Assembly: GCA_900550345.1 (NCBI GenBank)
Contig: URRX01000014.1
Span: forward strand, 1-17,251
Origin: an uncultured Anaerococcus sp.
Lineage (GTDB): Bacteria; Bacillota; Clostridia; Tissierellales; Peptoniphilaceae
DNA length: 17,251 nucleotides
Direction: 5' to 3'
In this document: in pieces, positions 1 through 7,572 of the stretch
Numbering within the stretch: the stretch's first letter is position 1
How the letters are laid out: each line of letters opens with the position of its first letter
The notes under the pieces: generated by a model
Database searches by the model: none
What the model saw: only the letters and a program-made list of their open reading frames with translations
What the model was told of the DNA's origin: nothing
Made by a program: the position numbers and the translations under genes

Positions 1-2237
1 ATATTCATTTCCGAATCTTTTACTGGAAAATTTCTATTTACAAAATTTTCTATCGGCTTTTGAAATTCTTTATTTTCTTTTATAAAGTCATTTATTTTTT
101 CAAAAGAAAGATTTTCTTTTTTTAGATTTGTAAGATATTCTGAAAGACCATGTACTTTTGATCCAAAATCTAAAGCTTTAGTCTTTTCTTTTCTATAATT
201 TAAAAGCCTAATAAATTTATATTTTAATGGACAAGTATCATAGACAGAAATATCTGTTGTATAGGCCAAAATTTCTTTTTTAATATGATCTTTTTTAAAT
301 TTAAAATCTATGGAGTTTAAATTTGATGAGGAATTTAAACCATAGGAAAAATTTGTCATATATGAATTTTTTGAATTATCTAATATGACCAATAAATTTT
401 TCGCCCTGGTAAAGGCTGTATAGTATTTTCTATAATAATTTTTCAAAAAATCACTTTTGTTCTCCTGGTCAATTTGGGGACTAAAAGCATCTCTATCTTT
501 TCTTGGATTATCATATAAGCTTGAAACGAATACTACATCGTATTCTAGTCCCTTTGCTTGATGTATTGTAGAAAAAATTACAGAATCTTTTGGAGCATCG
601 AAATTCTCAAATTCACTTATGGCTGAATTTTTGAAAAGATAAAAAATATATCCATAAATTAAATCAACTGATTTTTTGTAATAGTTAATATCGTTATTTT
701 GTAAATTTATAAAATCTGCCAAAATCGATGTGAATTTTCCAATATTTGAAAGTTCTCTTATATGGTTTAAGTTATCGACTTTTTGATCTAAAATCTCCCT
801 AAATATGTTAAGACCAAAAAATCTATACAAAATGTCAGTGTAGGATTTATTTTGGGCTAAAGATAATTTTTCTTCCTTTATAAAGGCATTTAATTTTTCA
901 TCTTTTACAAACTCTTTATCATCAAAAATTCCAGCAATATATTTTTTAAAATTTGTTTCTTGAACCCATTTGTATTTATCTGAGCTTGAACCTGTAAGTT
1001 TTTTTGGTTTTTTTGAATAAATTGAAAGCAGGACATAAAGACAAAGCCTTATTTCTCTTCTTTTAAAAAATAATTTTGATGACTTATTTAAAACATTTAT
1101 TCCATTTTTTTCAAAATAAGTTTGCAAGGCTTTTGGATAATCGCTATTTAAAGAAGGAAATAAAAAAGCTATTTGATTTAAATTGATTTTTTGATTTAAA
1201 AATTTTACAATTTTTTCAATATTTTCATAATTATTGGCCCTTGCTCTTACCACAGAATTTTCATTTTTATTATTGACATTTGCTTTTAAACTTTTAATTT
1301 TTTCCTCGTCAAAGGCATCTGATTTTAAAAGAAATTCTCTTGATTTATCAATTATTTCTTGGTTTGACCTATAATTTATATCAAGCTCATAAAATTTAGC
1401 ATCTGTTTTCATTTTTTTCTTGCAAGATTTATCAAATTCCCTTAAATTTCTAGGATTTGCTCCTCTAAATGAATAAAGAGCCTGGTCATCATCTCCAAAA
1501 ACCATAAGATTTTTTCCCTTACAAAGATCAAAGGCTATCTCTTCTTGAATTTTGTTGGTATCTTGGTATTCATCAATTATAACAAAATCAATCCTATCCC
1601 TAATTTTTTTACCATAAATAGGATCTTCCAAAAGGTCATAGAAATTTTTAAGTATCATTTGATAATTTATAAAATTATTCTTATCGAGAAAATCTGCCCA
1701 TTTGAGATAAATTTCTAAGGCTAAAATATCTTTTGGATTAGAAGAGTTTCTAAGCTTATTTAAATCTACTAAATTATTGGTAATATTTGAAAAAATCCCC
1801 ATAATTTGACCCACTTCATTGTAAGAAATAAGGTCATTAAAATTAGAAATTTCTCTAAATATATTCATATTTTTTTCAAGCAAATACCCTTCAATGTTTG
1901 AATCTATAACAAAGGGATCAAAAATTTTATTAGAAAATGATCTATAATCTTTTAAAAAAGAAAGGGCAAGGGAATGAAAATTTCCTATAAGCATATTTGA
2001 AGTATCAGCCTCTATATTTTCTTTTTTTAGTCCTGACTCAACCCTTTCTATAAGCTCGTTTGCAGCCTTTTTTGTAAAAGTTGTAACAAGAATTTTATTT
2101 GGACTAAATCCTTCGTTTTTTATTAAAGAAATAATTTTTTGAACAAGAGTAAAAGTTTTTCCAGTTCCAGGGCCTGCAATAACTGCAGCTGGATATTTTG
2201 AATCATTTATAATCAAATTTTGTTTTTCGTTAATCAT
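1..2237 (-). CDS. UvrD/PcrA-type ATP-dependent DNA helicase with probable C-terminal nuclease domain (partial, 3' end outside window)
   Basis: Superfamily 1A helicase that would unwind DNA 3' to 5' in repair or recombination. My translation from ATG 2237 is open for 745 codons to the window edge. It shows every SF1 motif: Walker A GPGTGKT (residues 22-28), motif Ia VTTFTKKAANEL, Walker B DEYQDTN (near 220), motif III GDDDQALYSFRGA (near 247), motif IV NYRSNQEI, motif V TIHQAKGLEYDVVF (near 550) and motif VI YTAFTRAKNLLVIL. After the helicase core, from about residue 660, SVYDTCPLKYKF and then FGSKVHGLSEYL resemble the opening of RecB/Cas4-like PD-(D/E)XK nuclease domains. The catalytic residues would lie beyond the left edge, so nuclease activity is inferred. 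The ATG overlaps the stop of the upstream acetyltransferase gene (ATGA, 2234-2237), indicating translational coupling. It is not AddA, RecB or plain PcrA by length and tail. Confidence 0.9.
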   Translation of the reverse strand, partial: MINEKQNLIINDSKYPAAVIAGPGTGKTFTLVQKIISLIKNEGFSPNKILVTTFTKKAANELIERVESGLKKENIEADTSNMLIGNFHSLALSFLKDYRSFSNKIFDPFVIDSNIEGYLLEKNMNIFREISNFNDLISYNEVGQIMGIFSNITNNLVDLNKLRNSSNPKDILALEIYLKWADFLDKNNFINYQMILKNFYDLLEDPIYGKKIRDRIDFVIIDEYQDTNKIQEEIAFDLCKGKNLMVFGDDDQALYSFRGANPRNLREFDKSCKKKMKTDAKFYELDINYRSNQEIIDKSREFLLKSDAFDEEKIKSLKANVNNKNENSVVRARANNYENIEKIVKFLNQKINLNQIAFLFPSLNSDYPKALQTYFEKNGINVLNKSSKLFFKRREIRLCLYVLLSIYSKKPKKLTGSSSDKYKWVQETNFKKYIAGIFDDKEFVKDEKLNAFIKEEKLSLAQNKSYTDILYRFFGLNIFREILDQKVDNLNHIRELSNIGKFTSILADFINLQNNDINYYKKSVDLIYGYIFYLFKNSAISEFENFDAPKDSVIFSTIHQAKGLEYDVVFVSSLYDNPRKDRDAFSPQIDQENKSDFLKNYYRKYYTAFTRAKNLLVILDNSKNSYMTNFSYGLNSSSNLNSIDFKFKKDHIKKEILAYTTDISVYDTCPLKYKFIRLLNYRKEKTKALDFGSKVHGLSEYLTNLKKENLSFEKINDFIKENKEFQKPIENFVNRNFPVKDSEMN

Positions 2238-2737
2238 AAAACTAGCTCATAAACATATCTTTTCGATCTTTTAATCTTATCATCAACCGTACAAATTCCA
2301 ACTTTTTCAAAGGAAAATTTCTTAATCAAATTTTGCATCTTAAAATTATCTGGATGAGTGTCAATTCTTATGGCATCCATTTTTAAATCTTTTCCGTAAG
2401 AGATAATTTTGTCAAAAAATATCTTGGCTACTCCCCTTTTTTTCGCACTTTCTCTAACGCTAAGTCTATGAATTGTAAGATAAGGACCATGTTTTTTAAA
2501 ATTTTTTTCAATTTCCCTATAATCTTCCTCGTAGGATTTTTTCAAATAAGCAAAAGATAAAATTTCCCCATCCTCTTCATAAACAAAACTTTCTCCTGTC
2601 ATAATATTTTCCCTAATTCCTCCTCTATCAGGAAGTCCGTTTTGCCACTGGTCGATCCCATCTTTTTTTAAAGCTTTTTTTCCATCATCTATTATAGTCA
2701 TAATTTCATCTAAATCTTTAATTTCTGCTATTCTCAT
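2234..2737 (-). CDS. GNAT-family N-acetyltransferase
   Basis: Small acetyl-CoA-dependent acyltransferase of unknown substrate, about 167 residues. The N-terminal DGIDQWQNGLPD stretch, the strand with LTIHRLSV and the following RESAKKRGVAKIFFDKI (motif A, the acetyl-CoA pyrophosphate loop; usual form Q/RxxGxG/A) are typical of a widespread Firmicutes GNAT type. MDAIRIDTHPDN and LIKKFSFEKVG match the C-terminal part of the fold. An in-frame ATG also exists at 2752, but it lies within a promoter-like region and has no Shine-Dalgarno sequence. The ATG at 2737 falls where transcription from the TATAAT at 2744-2749 would begin, and it gives the usual GNAT N-terminus (MRIAEIKDLDEI). I therefore prefer it, although it also lacks a ribosome binding site. 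The stop overlaps the helicase start by 4 bases, so the two are probably one transcription unit. Confidence 0.85.
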   Translation of the reverse strand: MRIAEIKDLDEIMTIIDDGKKALKKDGIDQWQNGLPDRGGIRENIMTGESFVYEEDGEILSFAYLKKSYEEDYREIEKNFKKHGPYLTIHRLSVRESAKKRGVAKIFFDKIISYGKDLKMDAIRIDTHPDNFKMQNLIKKFSFEKVGICTVDDKIKRSKRYVYELVL

Positions 2738-2743
2738 ACTATT

Positions 2744-2772
2744 ATTATACATTAAAAATGTTTTTTATTTAA
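2744..2772 (-). promoter_or_regulatory. Predicted sigma-A promoter of the acetyltransferase-helicase unit
   Basis: On the minus strand a perfect TATAAT (2749 to 2744) lies 17 bases from a weak -35-like TTAAAT (2772 to 2767). It sits just downstream of the terminator that ends the methionine operon, where a new promoter is expected. Normal spacing from the -10 box puts the transcript start at about 2737, on the A of the preferred ATG. Confidence 0.5.
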
Positions 2773-2793
2773 ATTTGAAATTAGTTTGATTTT

Positions 2794-2824
2794 AAATAAA
2801 AAAGCTATGAATAAAATTCATAGC
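2794..2824 (-). terminator. Rho-independent terminator of the methionine operon
   Basis: Perfect 9-bp stem GCTATGAAT/ATTCATAGC with a 3-base loop (2804-2824), followed on the minus strand by TTTTTTATTT. It begins about 30 bases after the stop codon of the second metQ and separates that operon from the acetyltransferase-helicase unit. Confidence 0.9.
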
Positions 2825-2855
2825 CTTTATATATTTAAGGGGATTATTTTATTTT

Positions 2856-3701
2856 TTACCAAGCTGGAACCCAAGCTCCACCTGTAAATTTTTCATAGTC
2901 TTTTTTTGTCTTTTCTGTTTGATAATATTTTTTTACAAAATCATTTAAAATTTTATCATCTTTTCTTTCTTTTTTAGCTGCAAATACATTTACATATGGA
3001 TTTGAATCGTCCGCTTTTGATTCTTCAAATTTTAATGCTGGATATTCTGTTGCAATTTTGGAATCAAGAGCAAAGGTATCATTTACAACTGCAAGAGATG
3101 CTGAGTCTAGGTTTCTTGCTGTTTGCGCTGCGTCAACTTCTGTAATTTTTAGATTTTTTGGATTTTCTTTTATATCTGTTATAGTAACAGAGTCACCTTT
3201 TTTTCCCTTTACTTTTATAAGTCCTGCATCTTGTAATAAGAATAGGGCTCTTGCACCGTTTGATGCATCGTTTGGAATTACAATTTCATCTTTTTCTTTT
3301 ACATCATCTAGAGATTTATATTTTTTTGAATAAATTCCAAGTGGTGCAAGCATTGTATTTCCTATTGATACAAGGTTTGTTTTATGGTCTTTGTTAAATT
3401 CTTCTAGGAATTTTTTGTGTTGATAAGCATTTAAGTCAATATCTCCTGATTCTAAAGCTTCATTTGGTTGGTTATAATCTGAGAATACTACAAGTTCAAC
3501 TTTGTTTCCTGTTTTTTCTTCGTATCTTTTAGATACTTCATTTAATACTTCGTTATATTCTCCAACAACACCAATTTTTATTGTTTGTTTTTCTTTGGTA
3601 TTTGAATTTGAGTTTGCTTCGTTTTTATTTTCTTTGTTTGCACATGAACTAAATCCTACAATTAGGGCAAGGCCTAGGGCTATTTTTCCTAATTTTTTCA
3701 T
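2856..3701 (-). CDS. metQ: MetQ/NlpA-family substrate-binding lipoprotein (second copy)
   Basis: Extracytoplasmic substrate-binding protein of the MetNIQ methionine uptake ABC transporter (NlpA lipoprotein family, about 281 residues, normal length). A signal peptide with basic MKKLGK, a hydrophobic run and the lipobox-like FSSC places the lipidated cysteine at residue 20. A charged, Asn-rich linker leads into the lobe that starts IKIGVVGEYNEVL. Family blocks FSDYNQPNEAL, GDIDLNAYQHKKFLE, NGARALFLLQDAGL and QTARNL are present, and an Asn in VVNDTFALD sits where MetQ proteins contact the ligand. The gene begins 15 bases after the other metQ stops, with AGGAG seven bases before the ATG. The two copies are close in the first lobe but differ strongly around residues 200-235, near the binding cleft. 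They are therefore a diverged duplicate pair, perhaps with different ligands. Confidence 0.92.
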   Translation of the reverse strand: MKKLGKIALGLALIVGFSSCANKENKNEANSNSNTKEKQTIKIGVVGEYNEVLNEVSKRYEEKTGNKVELVVFSDYNQPNEALESGDIDLNAYQHKKFLEEFNKDHKTNLVSIGNTMLAPLGIYSKKYKSLDDVKEKDEIVIPNDASNGARALFLLQDAGLIKVKGKKGDSVTITDIKENPKNLKITEVDAAQTARNLDSASLAVVNDTFALDSKIATEYPALKFEESKADDSNPYVNVFAAKKERKDDKILNDFVKKYYQTEKTKKDYEKFTGGAWVPAW

Positions 3702-3716
3702 TTTTTATCTCCTTTT

Positions 3717-4589
3717 TTATTTCCAAGCTGGAATTTCTGAACCTTTTGTTTCTTTTTCTACTAATTTTTTAGTTTCGTCTGTTTGGTAATAATTTTTTAT
3801 AAAGTTTTCTACAGTTTTTGAGTCTTTGTCTTCTTTTCTTGCTGCAATTATGTTTACATAGATTGCTTTTGCTGGATCGTCCTTATCTTCTAGATAAATT
3901 GCATCCTCTGTTGGAACAAATCCTGCATCTACTGCTACTCCAGAATTTATAACTGATGCTGCAACTTCTGTAAGATTTCTTGCTGTTTGACTTGCATCAA
4001 GTTCAATTATTTCTAGATCTTTTGGATTTTCCTTTATATTATCAAGGGTAATTGCATCTCCTTCTTTTCCTTCAAGCTCAAGTAAGCCTGCTGATTGAAG
4101 TAGGAAAAGTGCTCTTGCTCCGTTTGTTGGATCGTTTGGAATTGCAATTTTATCTCCGTCTTTTATTTCTTTTACATCTTTAATTTTGTCAGAATATATT
4201 CCCATTGGGGCAAGCAAGGTATCACCAACTGCAACTATATCTGTTTTGTGAGATTTGTTATAATCTTCCAAGAATTTTTTGTGTTGGAAGGCATTTAAGT
4301 CAATATCTCCAGATTTTAAAGCTTCGTTTGGTTGGTTGTAATCTGAAAATGAAACTATTTTTATTTTCTTTCCTGTATCTTTTTCAAATCTTTTTGCAAT
4401 ATCTTCTAAAACTTCATTTTTTTCTCCACAAACACCAATTTTTATTTCTTTGGCATCAGCAAATCTGTCTTCTGTTTTTGCTTGGTTTGATGGGGAAGAA
4501 TTTGAATTTGTATCATCCTTCTTATTTCCGCATCCTACTAAAGTTAGTACAAGTGACAATCCTAGGGCAATTTTCTTTAAGTTTTTCAT
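3717..4589 (-). CDS. metQ: MetQ/NlpA-family substrate-binding lipoprotein (first copy)
   Basis: Substrate-binding lipoprotein for the MetNI transporter, about 290 residues. The signal peptide MKNLKKIALGLSLVLTLVGC ends in a good LVGC lipobox, so the cysteine at residue 20 is probably lipidated and the protein is tethered outside the membrane. Conserved NlpA blocks are IKIGVCGEKNEVL, FSDYNQPNEAL, GDIDLNAFQHKKFLE, TNGARALFLLQSAGL, QTARNL and VINSGVAVDAG. Two adjacent ATGs exist, at 4592 and 4589. The AGGAGG at 4596-4601 is only 3 bases from the first but 6 from the second, so 4589 is chosen. The gene follows metI by 19 bases and precedes the second metQ by 15, which fits one polycistronic message. 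The leading position and strong ribosome site suggest this is the main binding protein, an inference only. Confidence 0.93.
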   Translation of the reverse strand: MKNLKKIALGLSLVLTLVGCGNKKDDTNSNSSPSNQAKTEDRFADAKEIKIGVCGEKNEVLEDIAKRFEKDTGKKIKIVSFSDYNQPNEALKSGDIDLNAFQHKKFLEDYNKSHKTDIVAVGDTLLAPMGIYSDKIKDVKEIKDGDKIAIPNDPTNGARALFLLQSAGLLELEGKEGDAITLDNIKENPKDLEIIELDASQTARNLTEVAASVINSGVAVDAGFVPTEDAIYLEDKDDPAKAIYVNIIAARKEDKDSKTVENFIKNYYQTDETKKLVEKETKGSEIPAWK

Positions 4590-4595
4590 CATTTT

Positions 4596-4601
4596 CCTCC
4601 T
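4596..4601 (-). promoter_or_regulatory. Ribosome binding site deciding the start of the first metQ
   Basis: AGGAGG on the minus strand. It is 6 bases from the ATG at 4589 and only 3 from the tandem ATG at 4592, so it favours the shorter protein. Confidence 0.75.
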
Positions 4602-4608
4602 AATATTT

Positions 4609-5274
4609 TTAATGTGATGTTTTTTTTATGATTAAATTGGCTATGCCTTGGATGGCATAGACAATGATCAAAATAACTATTACCGATATAATAACTACAT
4701 CGTTTTTGTATCTGTTGTATCCGACTGCTATTGCAAGATTTCCTATTCCTCCTGCTCCGATTGTTCCAGCCATTGCTGTTAGTCCCAAAAGTGAAATTAG
4801 AGTTATGGCTGAGGCTCTAACAAGTGATGGTAAGCCTTCTCTTAAATAAACTGCTGTTATAATTTCAAAGGGAGAGTTTCCCATAGCTTCCGCAGCTTCT
4901 ATTACTCCTGGGTCAACTTCTGCCAAGGCTTGTTCAACTTGTTTTGCAAAAAATGGTACACAAGAAAAAACTAAAGGAACTATTGCAGCTGTTGGTCCGA
5001 TTCTTGTTCCTACAATTAAATTTGTCAAAGGACTTATTACAGCAAGTAAAATTATAAATGGAACAGCTCTAAATAAATTTGTAATTTTATCTAAGATGCT
5101 ATAAACTTTTTTATTTTCTAAAATTCCGCCTTCATTTGTTACAACTAATATGACTCCTATTATAAGTCCAAAAATTCCTGAAAATATAGCTGATAAAATC
5201 AACATATAAAATGTAAGTCCTATATCTTCAAAAATCCTATCTTTTATTGAAAGTGCATAATCAAAGTATCCCAT
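4609..5274 (-). CDS. metI: MetI-type methionine ABC transporter permease
   Basis: Membrane subunit of the MetNIQ importer, 221 residues, the usual size. About five hydrophobic segments are visible (near residues 19-45, 67-90, 94-112, 152-182 and 192-215). The cytoplasmic EAA loop EAAEAMGNSPFEII, through which the permease contacts MetN, lies near residues 131-144, and the following GLTAMAGTIGAGGIGNLAI is a hallmark of methionine permeases. The start overlaps the end of metN by 14 bases, with AGGAG six bases before the ATG, so synthesis of ATPase and permease is likely coupled. It probably forms a homodimer with two MetN subunits and serves both downstream MetQ proteins, because no second permease is present. 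Confidence 0.96.
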   Translation of the reverse strand: MGYFDYALSIKDRIFEDIGLTFYMLILSAIFSGIFGLIIGVILVVTNEGGILENKKVYSILDKITNLFRAVPFIILLAVISPLTNLIVGTRIGPTAAIVPLVFSCVPFFAKQVEQALAEVDPGVIEAAEAMGNSPFEIITAVYLREGLPSLVRASAITLISLLGLTAMAGTIGAGGIGNLAIAVGYNRYKNDVVIISVIVILIIVYAIQGIANLIIKKTSH

Positions 5275-6289
5275 TACTATCTCCTAAAAGTTCTACATTT
5301 GTTCCTCCAGCTACCAAATATTCAATAGCCTTATCCATATTTTCTCTTTCAGCCTTAAAAGTTACTATAAGATTTCCAACTGGTACACCCGTAATAAATT
5401 CTATATTACCAGCTAGTACATTTGTTTTTACCTTAAATTTTTCATAAATTTCATTTATAACAGGCTCTGTGGTTGAAGCTCCAACATAGGAAAGTTTTAC
5501 TAAAAATTCATCCTTTTTCAAAACTTTCAAATTATTTTTAACTTCTTCTAAAGTTTGATTTACATTTGTTGAAGTTTCTACAAAATCTTTCGTAAGTTTG
5601 TGTCTTGGATTTGAAAAAATTTCAAGGGTTGTACCTTCTTCAATAACTTTTCCATCTTGCATTACAGCAACCTTATTGCAAAGATCTTTTACAACCTCCA
5701 TTTGGTGAGTGATAATTACAATGGTAAGACCAATTTTTTCCTTAATTTCTCCAAGAAGTTTTAAAATTTGCTTGGTTGTTTTTGGATCAAGGGCACTTGT
5801 TGCCTCATCACAAAGTAAAATTTCTGGATCTGATGCAAGGGCTCTTGCAATTGCACATCTTTGTTTTTGTCCACCTGAAAGCTCTCTTGGGAAAGCATCA
5901 GCCTTATCGCCTATTCCAACCAAGTCCAAAAGTTTTTTTGCCTTCTTAATTTTTTCTTGTTTTGAAATATTATCTTTTCTTATTGGAAAGATTACATTAT
6001 CAATTACAGAAATATTATTTAAAAGGTTAAAATGTTGAAAAATCATTCCTATTTTTTTACGTCTTTGTCTTAAATCTTTTTGAGATAAGTCTAAAATATT
6101 TTCCCCATTTATCAAGACTTCACCATTTGTTGGTTTTTGTAAAAGATTTATACATCTTACTAAAGTTGACTTTCCAGCTCCGGAAAATCCTACAATACCA
6201 AAGGCATCTGCTTTTTCGATTTTTAGATTTACTCCATCAACTGCTTTAAATCCGTCAAAGTCAACACTTATATTTTTAAGCTCAATCAT
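5261..6289 (-). CDS. metN: MetN methionine ABC transporter ATP-binding protein with NIL sensing domain
   Basis: ATPase that powers methionine import, 342 residues. The nucleotide-binding domain shows Walker A GFSGAGKST (residues 34-42), Q-loop FQHFNLL, signature LSGGQKQR, Walker B ILLCDEATSALDP and the switch histidine in ITHQMEVV. From about residue 260, the stretch EFLVKLSYVGAST, later NIEFITGVPVGNLIV and EYLVAGGTNVELL, matches the C-terminal NIL (ACT-like) domain. In the characterised E. coli transporter this domain binds cytoplasmic methionine and inhibits transport, so substrate feedback is expected here. The ATG lies inside the end of the amidohydrolase gene (8-base overlap), which ties the hydrolase to the transporter at the level of translation. 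Confidence 0.97.
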   Translation of the reverse strand: MIELKNISVDFDGFKAVDGVNLKIEKADAFGIVGFSGAGKSTLVRCINLLQKPTNGEVLINGENILDLSQKDLRQRRKKIGMIFQHFNLLNNISVIDNVIFPIRKDNISKQEKIKKAKKLLDLVGIGDKADAFPRELSGGQKQRCAIARALASDPEILLCDEATSALDPKTTKQILKLLGEIKEKIGLTIVIITHQMEVVKDLCNKVAVMQDGKVIEEGTTLEIFSNPRHKLTKDFVETSTNVNQTLEEVKNNLKVLKKDEFLVKLSYVGASTTEPVINEIYEKFKVKTNVLAGNIEFITGVPVGNLIVTFKAERENMDKAIEYLVAGGTNVELLGDSNGIL

Positions 6290-7502
6290 TATTTCTCTCT
6301 TTCCTACTAAAATTTATTAAAAAATTAAGGGCAGATGATAATCCATAATAAAGACCATCATTATCTACATCAAATTTTTCAGTATGGGCACCAGCTCCAT
6401 ATCCCTCATCTTCATTTTTTATTCCGATTTTAACAAAAACTGTTGGGCAAATTTTTGCGTATCCATAAAATGATTCGCTACCATAAGAAACATCCTCATA
6501 AACTAAAGAATTAGGGAGAATTTCTTCTAAAGAATCTGTGGCAAATTCTACAAGTTTTTCATCATTTGAAACTGGATAAGCAACCACTCTTGTATAATCG
6601 TTAAATTTAATTTTACAATCATATAAATTTGCAGTTTTTTCTGCCACAGTTTTTAATTTCTCCAAGGCATTTTCTCCAACTTTATCTTCAAAAAATCTTA
6701 AGGTCGCCTTCAAATTTGCCTTATCAGCAATAACATTTGAAGCAAAACCTGCATTAATTGATCCTATTCCCAAAGTTACAATTTCATTTGGATCAAGATT
6801 TGTTGCCCAAGTTTGATTTAAATTATTTATAATTGCAACAAGAGCATTTATAGGAGAAGTCAAAAGGTCTGGTCTTGATCCATGGCCACCTTTTCCAATT
6901 ACATCAAAATCAACTCCTGCACAACCTGCATAAACTTTCCCTTTAGAAATAGCAATTTTTCCAGTTTCAATTTCTGTATCAACATGGTTTCCATAAATCG
7001 CATCAAATTTTACATTTTTTAAATGATCAACCATAGCATCGATTCCTGAACCTGTTTCTTCGCCTTCTTCAAAAATAAAATAGAACTTTCCATCTAATCT
7101 TTCTTTAAGCTTACTTAAAATTTTTGCACTCGTTAAGGCAAGAGCCATATGGAAATCATGACCGCAGGCATGCATTACGCCAGAATTTTTCGATACAACT
7201 TCTTTTTTTCTTTTTAAATTTTTATCATTTTCTAGGATTGGAAGAGCATCAATATCAGTTCTTAATCCTAAAATTTTTCCATCTCTTTTTGTATCAATAA
7301 TTGCCACAAATCCAGTTGAATTATTAACTTCTTGGGTTTCTAGACCAAGTTTTTTACACTCATCTATAAGAAATTTACGAGTTTCAAATTCCTTGCTTGA
7401 TAGTTCTGGATTTTCATGTAAATAATTTTTTATTTCTTTAGAAAAATCCAAATTTTCATTTATCAAAGATTTTAATTCATCAATACTTATATTTTTTCCC
7501 AT
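6282..7502 (-). CDS. M20D-family metallo-amidohydrolase (N-acyl-amino-acid hydrolase type), first gene of the methionine operon
   Basis: Cytoplasmic zinc/manganese-type hydrolase of about 406 residues that cleaves amide bonds of N-acylated amino acids or related conjugates (family knowledge; substrate not shown). No signal peptide is visible. Family motifs: RTDIDALPI (near residue 81), the metal-ligand block MHACGHD (Cys113, His115), the catalytic glutamates in EEGEETGSG (Glu148-149), and GKGGHGSRPDL in the dimerisation/lid domain. FYGYAKICPTVFVKIG and GAGAHTEKFDV follow near the C-terminus. The usual FQPAEE is replaced by FEEGEE, a mild variation. A GTG at 7511 is in frame, but it falls inside the AGGTGG ribosome site (7508-7513), so the ATG at 7502 is preferred. 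Sharing a methionine T-box with metNIQ suggests it frees methionine or another sulfur amino acid from an imported conjugate; this is inference. Confidence 0.9.
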   Translation of the reverse strand: MGKNISIDELKSLINENLDFSKEIKNYLHENPELSSKEFETRKFLIDECKKLGLETQEVNNSTGFVAIIDTKRDGKILGLRTDIDALPILENDKNLKRKKEVVSKNSGVMHACGHDFHMALALTSAKILSKLKERLDGKFYFIFEEGEETGSGIDAMVDHLKNVKFDAIYGNHVDTEIETGKIAISKGKVYAGCAGVDFDVIGKGGHGSRPDLLTSPINALVAIINNLNQTWATNLDPNEIVTLGIGSINAGFASNVIADKANLKATLRFFEDKVGENALEKLKTVAEKTANLYDCKIKFNDYTRVVAYPVSNDEKLVEFATDSLEEILPNSLVYEDVSYGSESFYGYAKICPTVFVKIGIKNEDEGYGAGAHTEKFDVDNDGLYYGLSSALNFLINFSRKERNND

Positions 7503-7507
7503 ATTCT

Positions 7508-7513
7508 CCACCT
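7508..7513 (-). promoter_or_regulatory. Ribosome binding site deciding the amidohydrolase start
   Basis: AGGTGG, five bases before the ATG at 7502. It contains an in-frame GTG that would otherwise extend the protein by three residues and is unlikely to be a start. Confidence 0.65.
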
Positions 7514-7532
7514 TTCCTTTCTAAAATTAAGT

Positions 7533-7572
7533 AAAATAAAAGTCCTTACTGTAGATAAACTACAATAAGGAC
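7533..7572 (-). terminator. T-box attenuator (conditional rho-independent terminator)
   Basis: A 13-bp stem GTCCTTATTGTAG/CTACAGTAAGGAC with one G-U pair and a 5-base loop (7542-7572), followed by TTTTATTTT on the minus strand. Its 5' arm shares CGTCCTT with the antiterminator, where CCTT can instead pair with AAGG of the T-box motif. The two structures are thus mutually exclusive, as required for T-box control. Read-through leads into the amidohydrolase-metNIQQ genes. Confidence 0.92.

Noticed and set aside
3058..3333. Plus-strand open frame antisense to the second metQ (and similar ones at 3502-3789, 4205-4603, 5709-6038, 12691-12900)
   Set aside because: They lie wholly or almost wholly opposite strongly supported genes, have no ribosome sites or recognisable domains, and their low-complexity Phe/Leu/Ser composition is what antisense reading of AT-rich lysine-rich genes gives.
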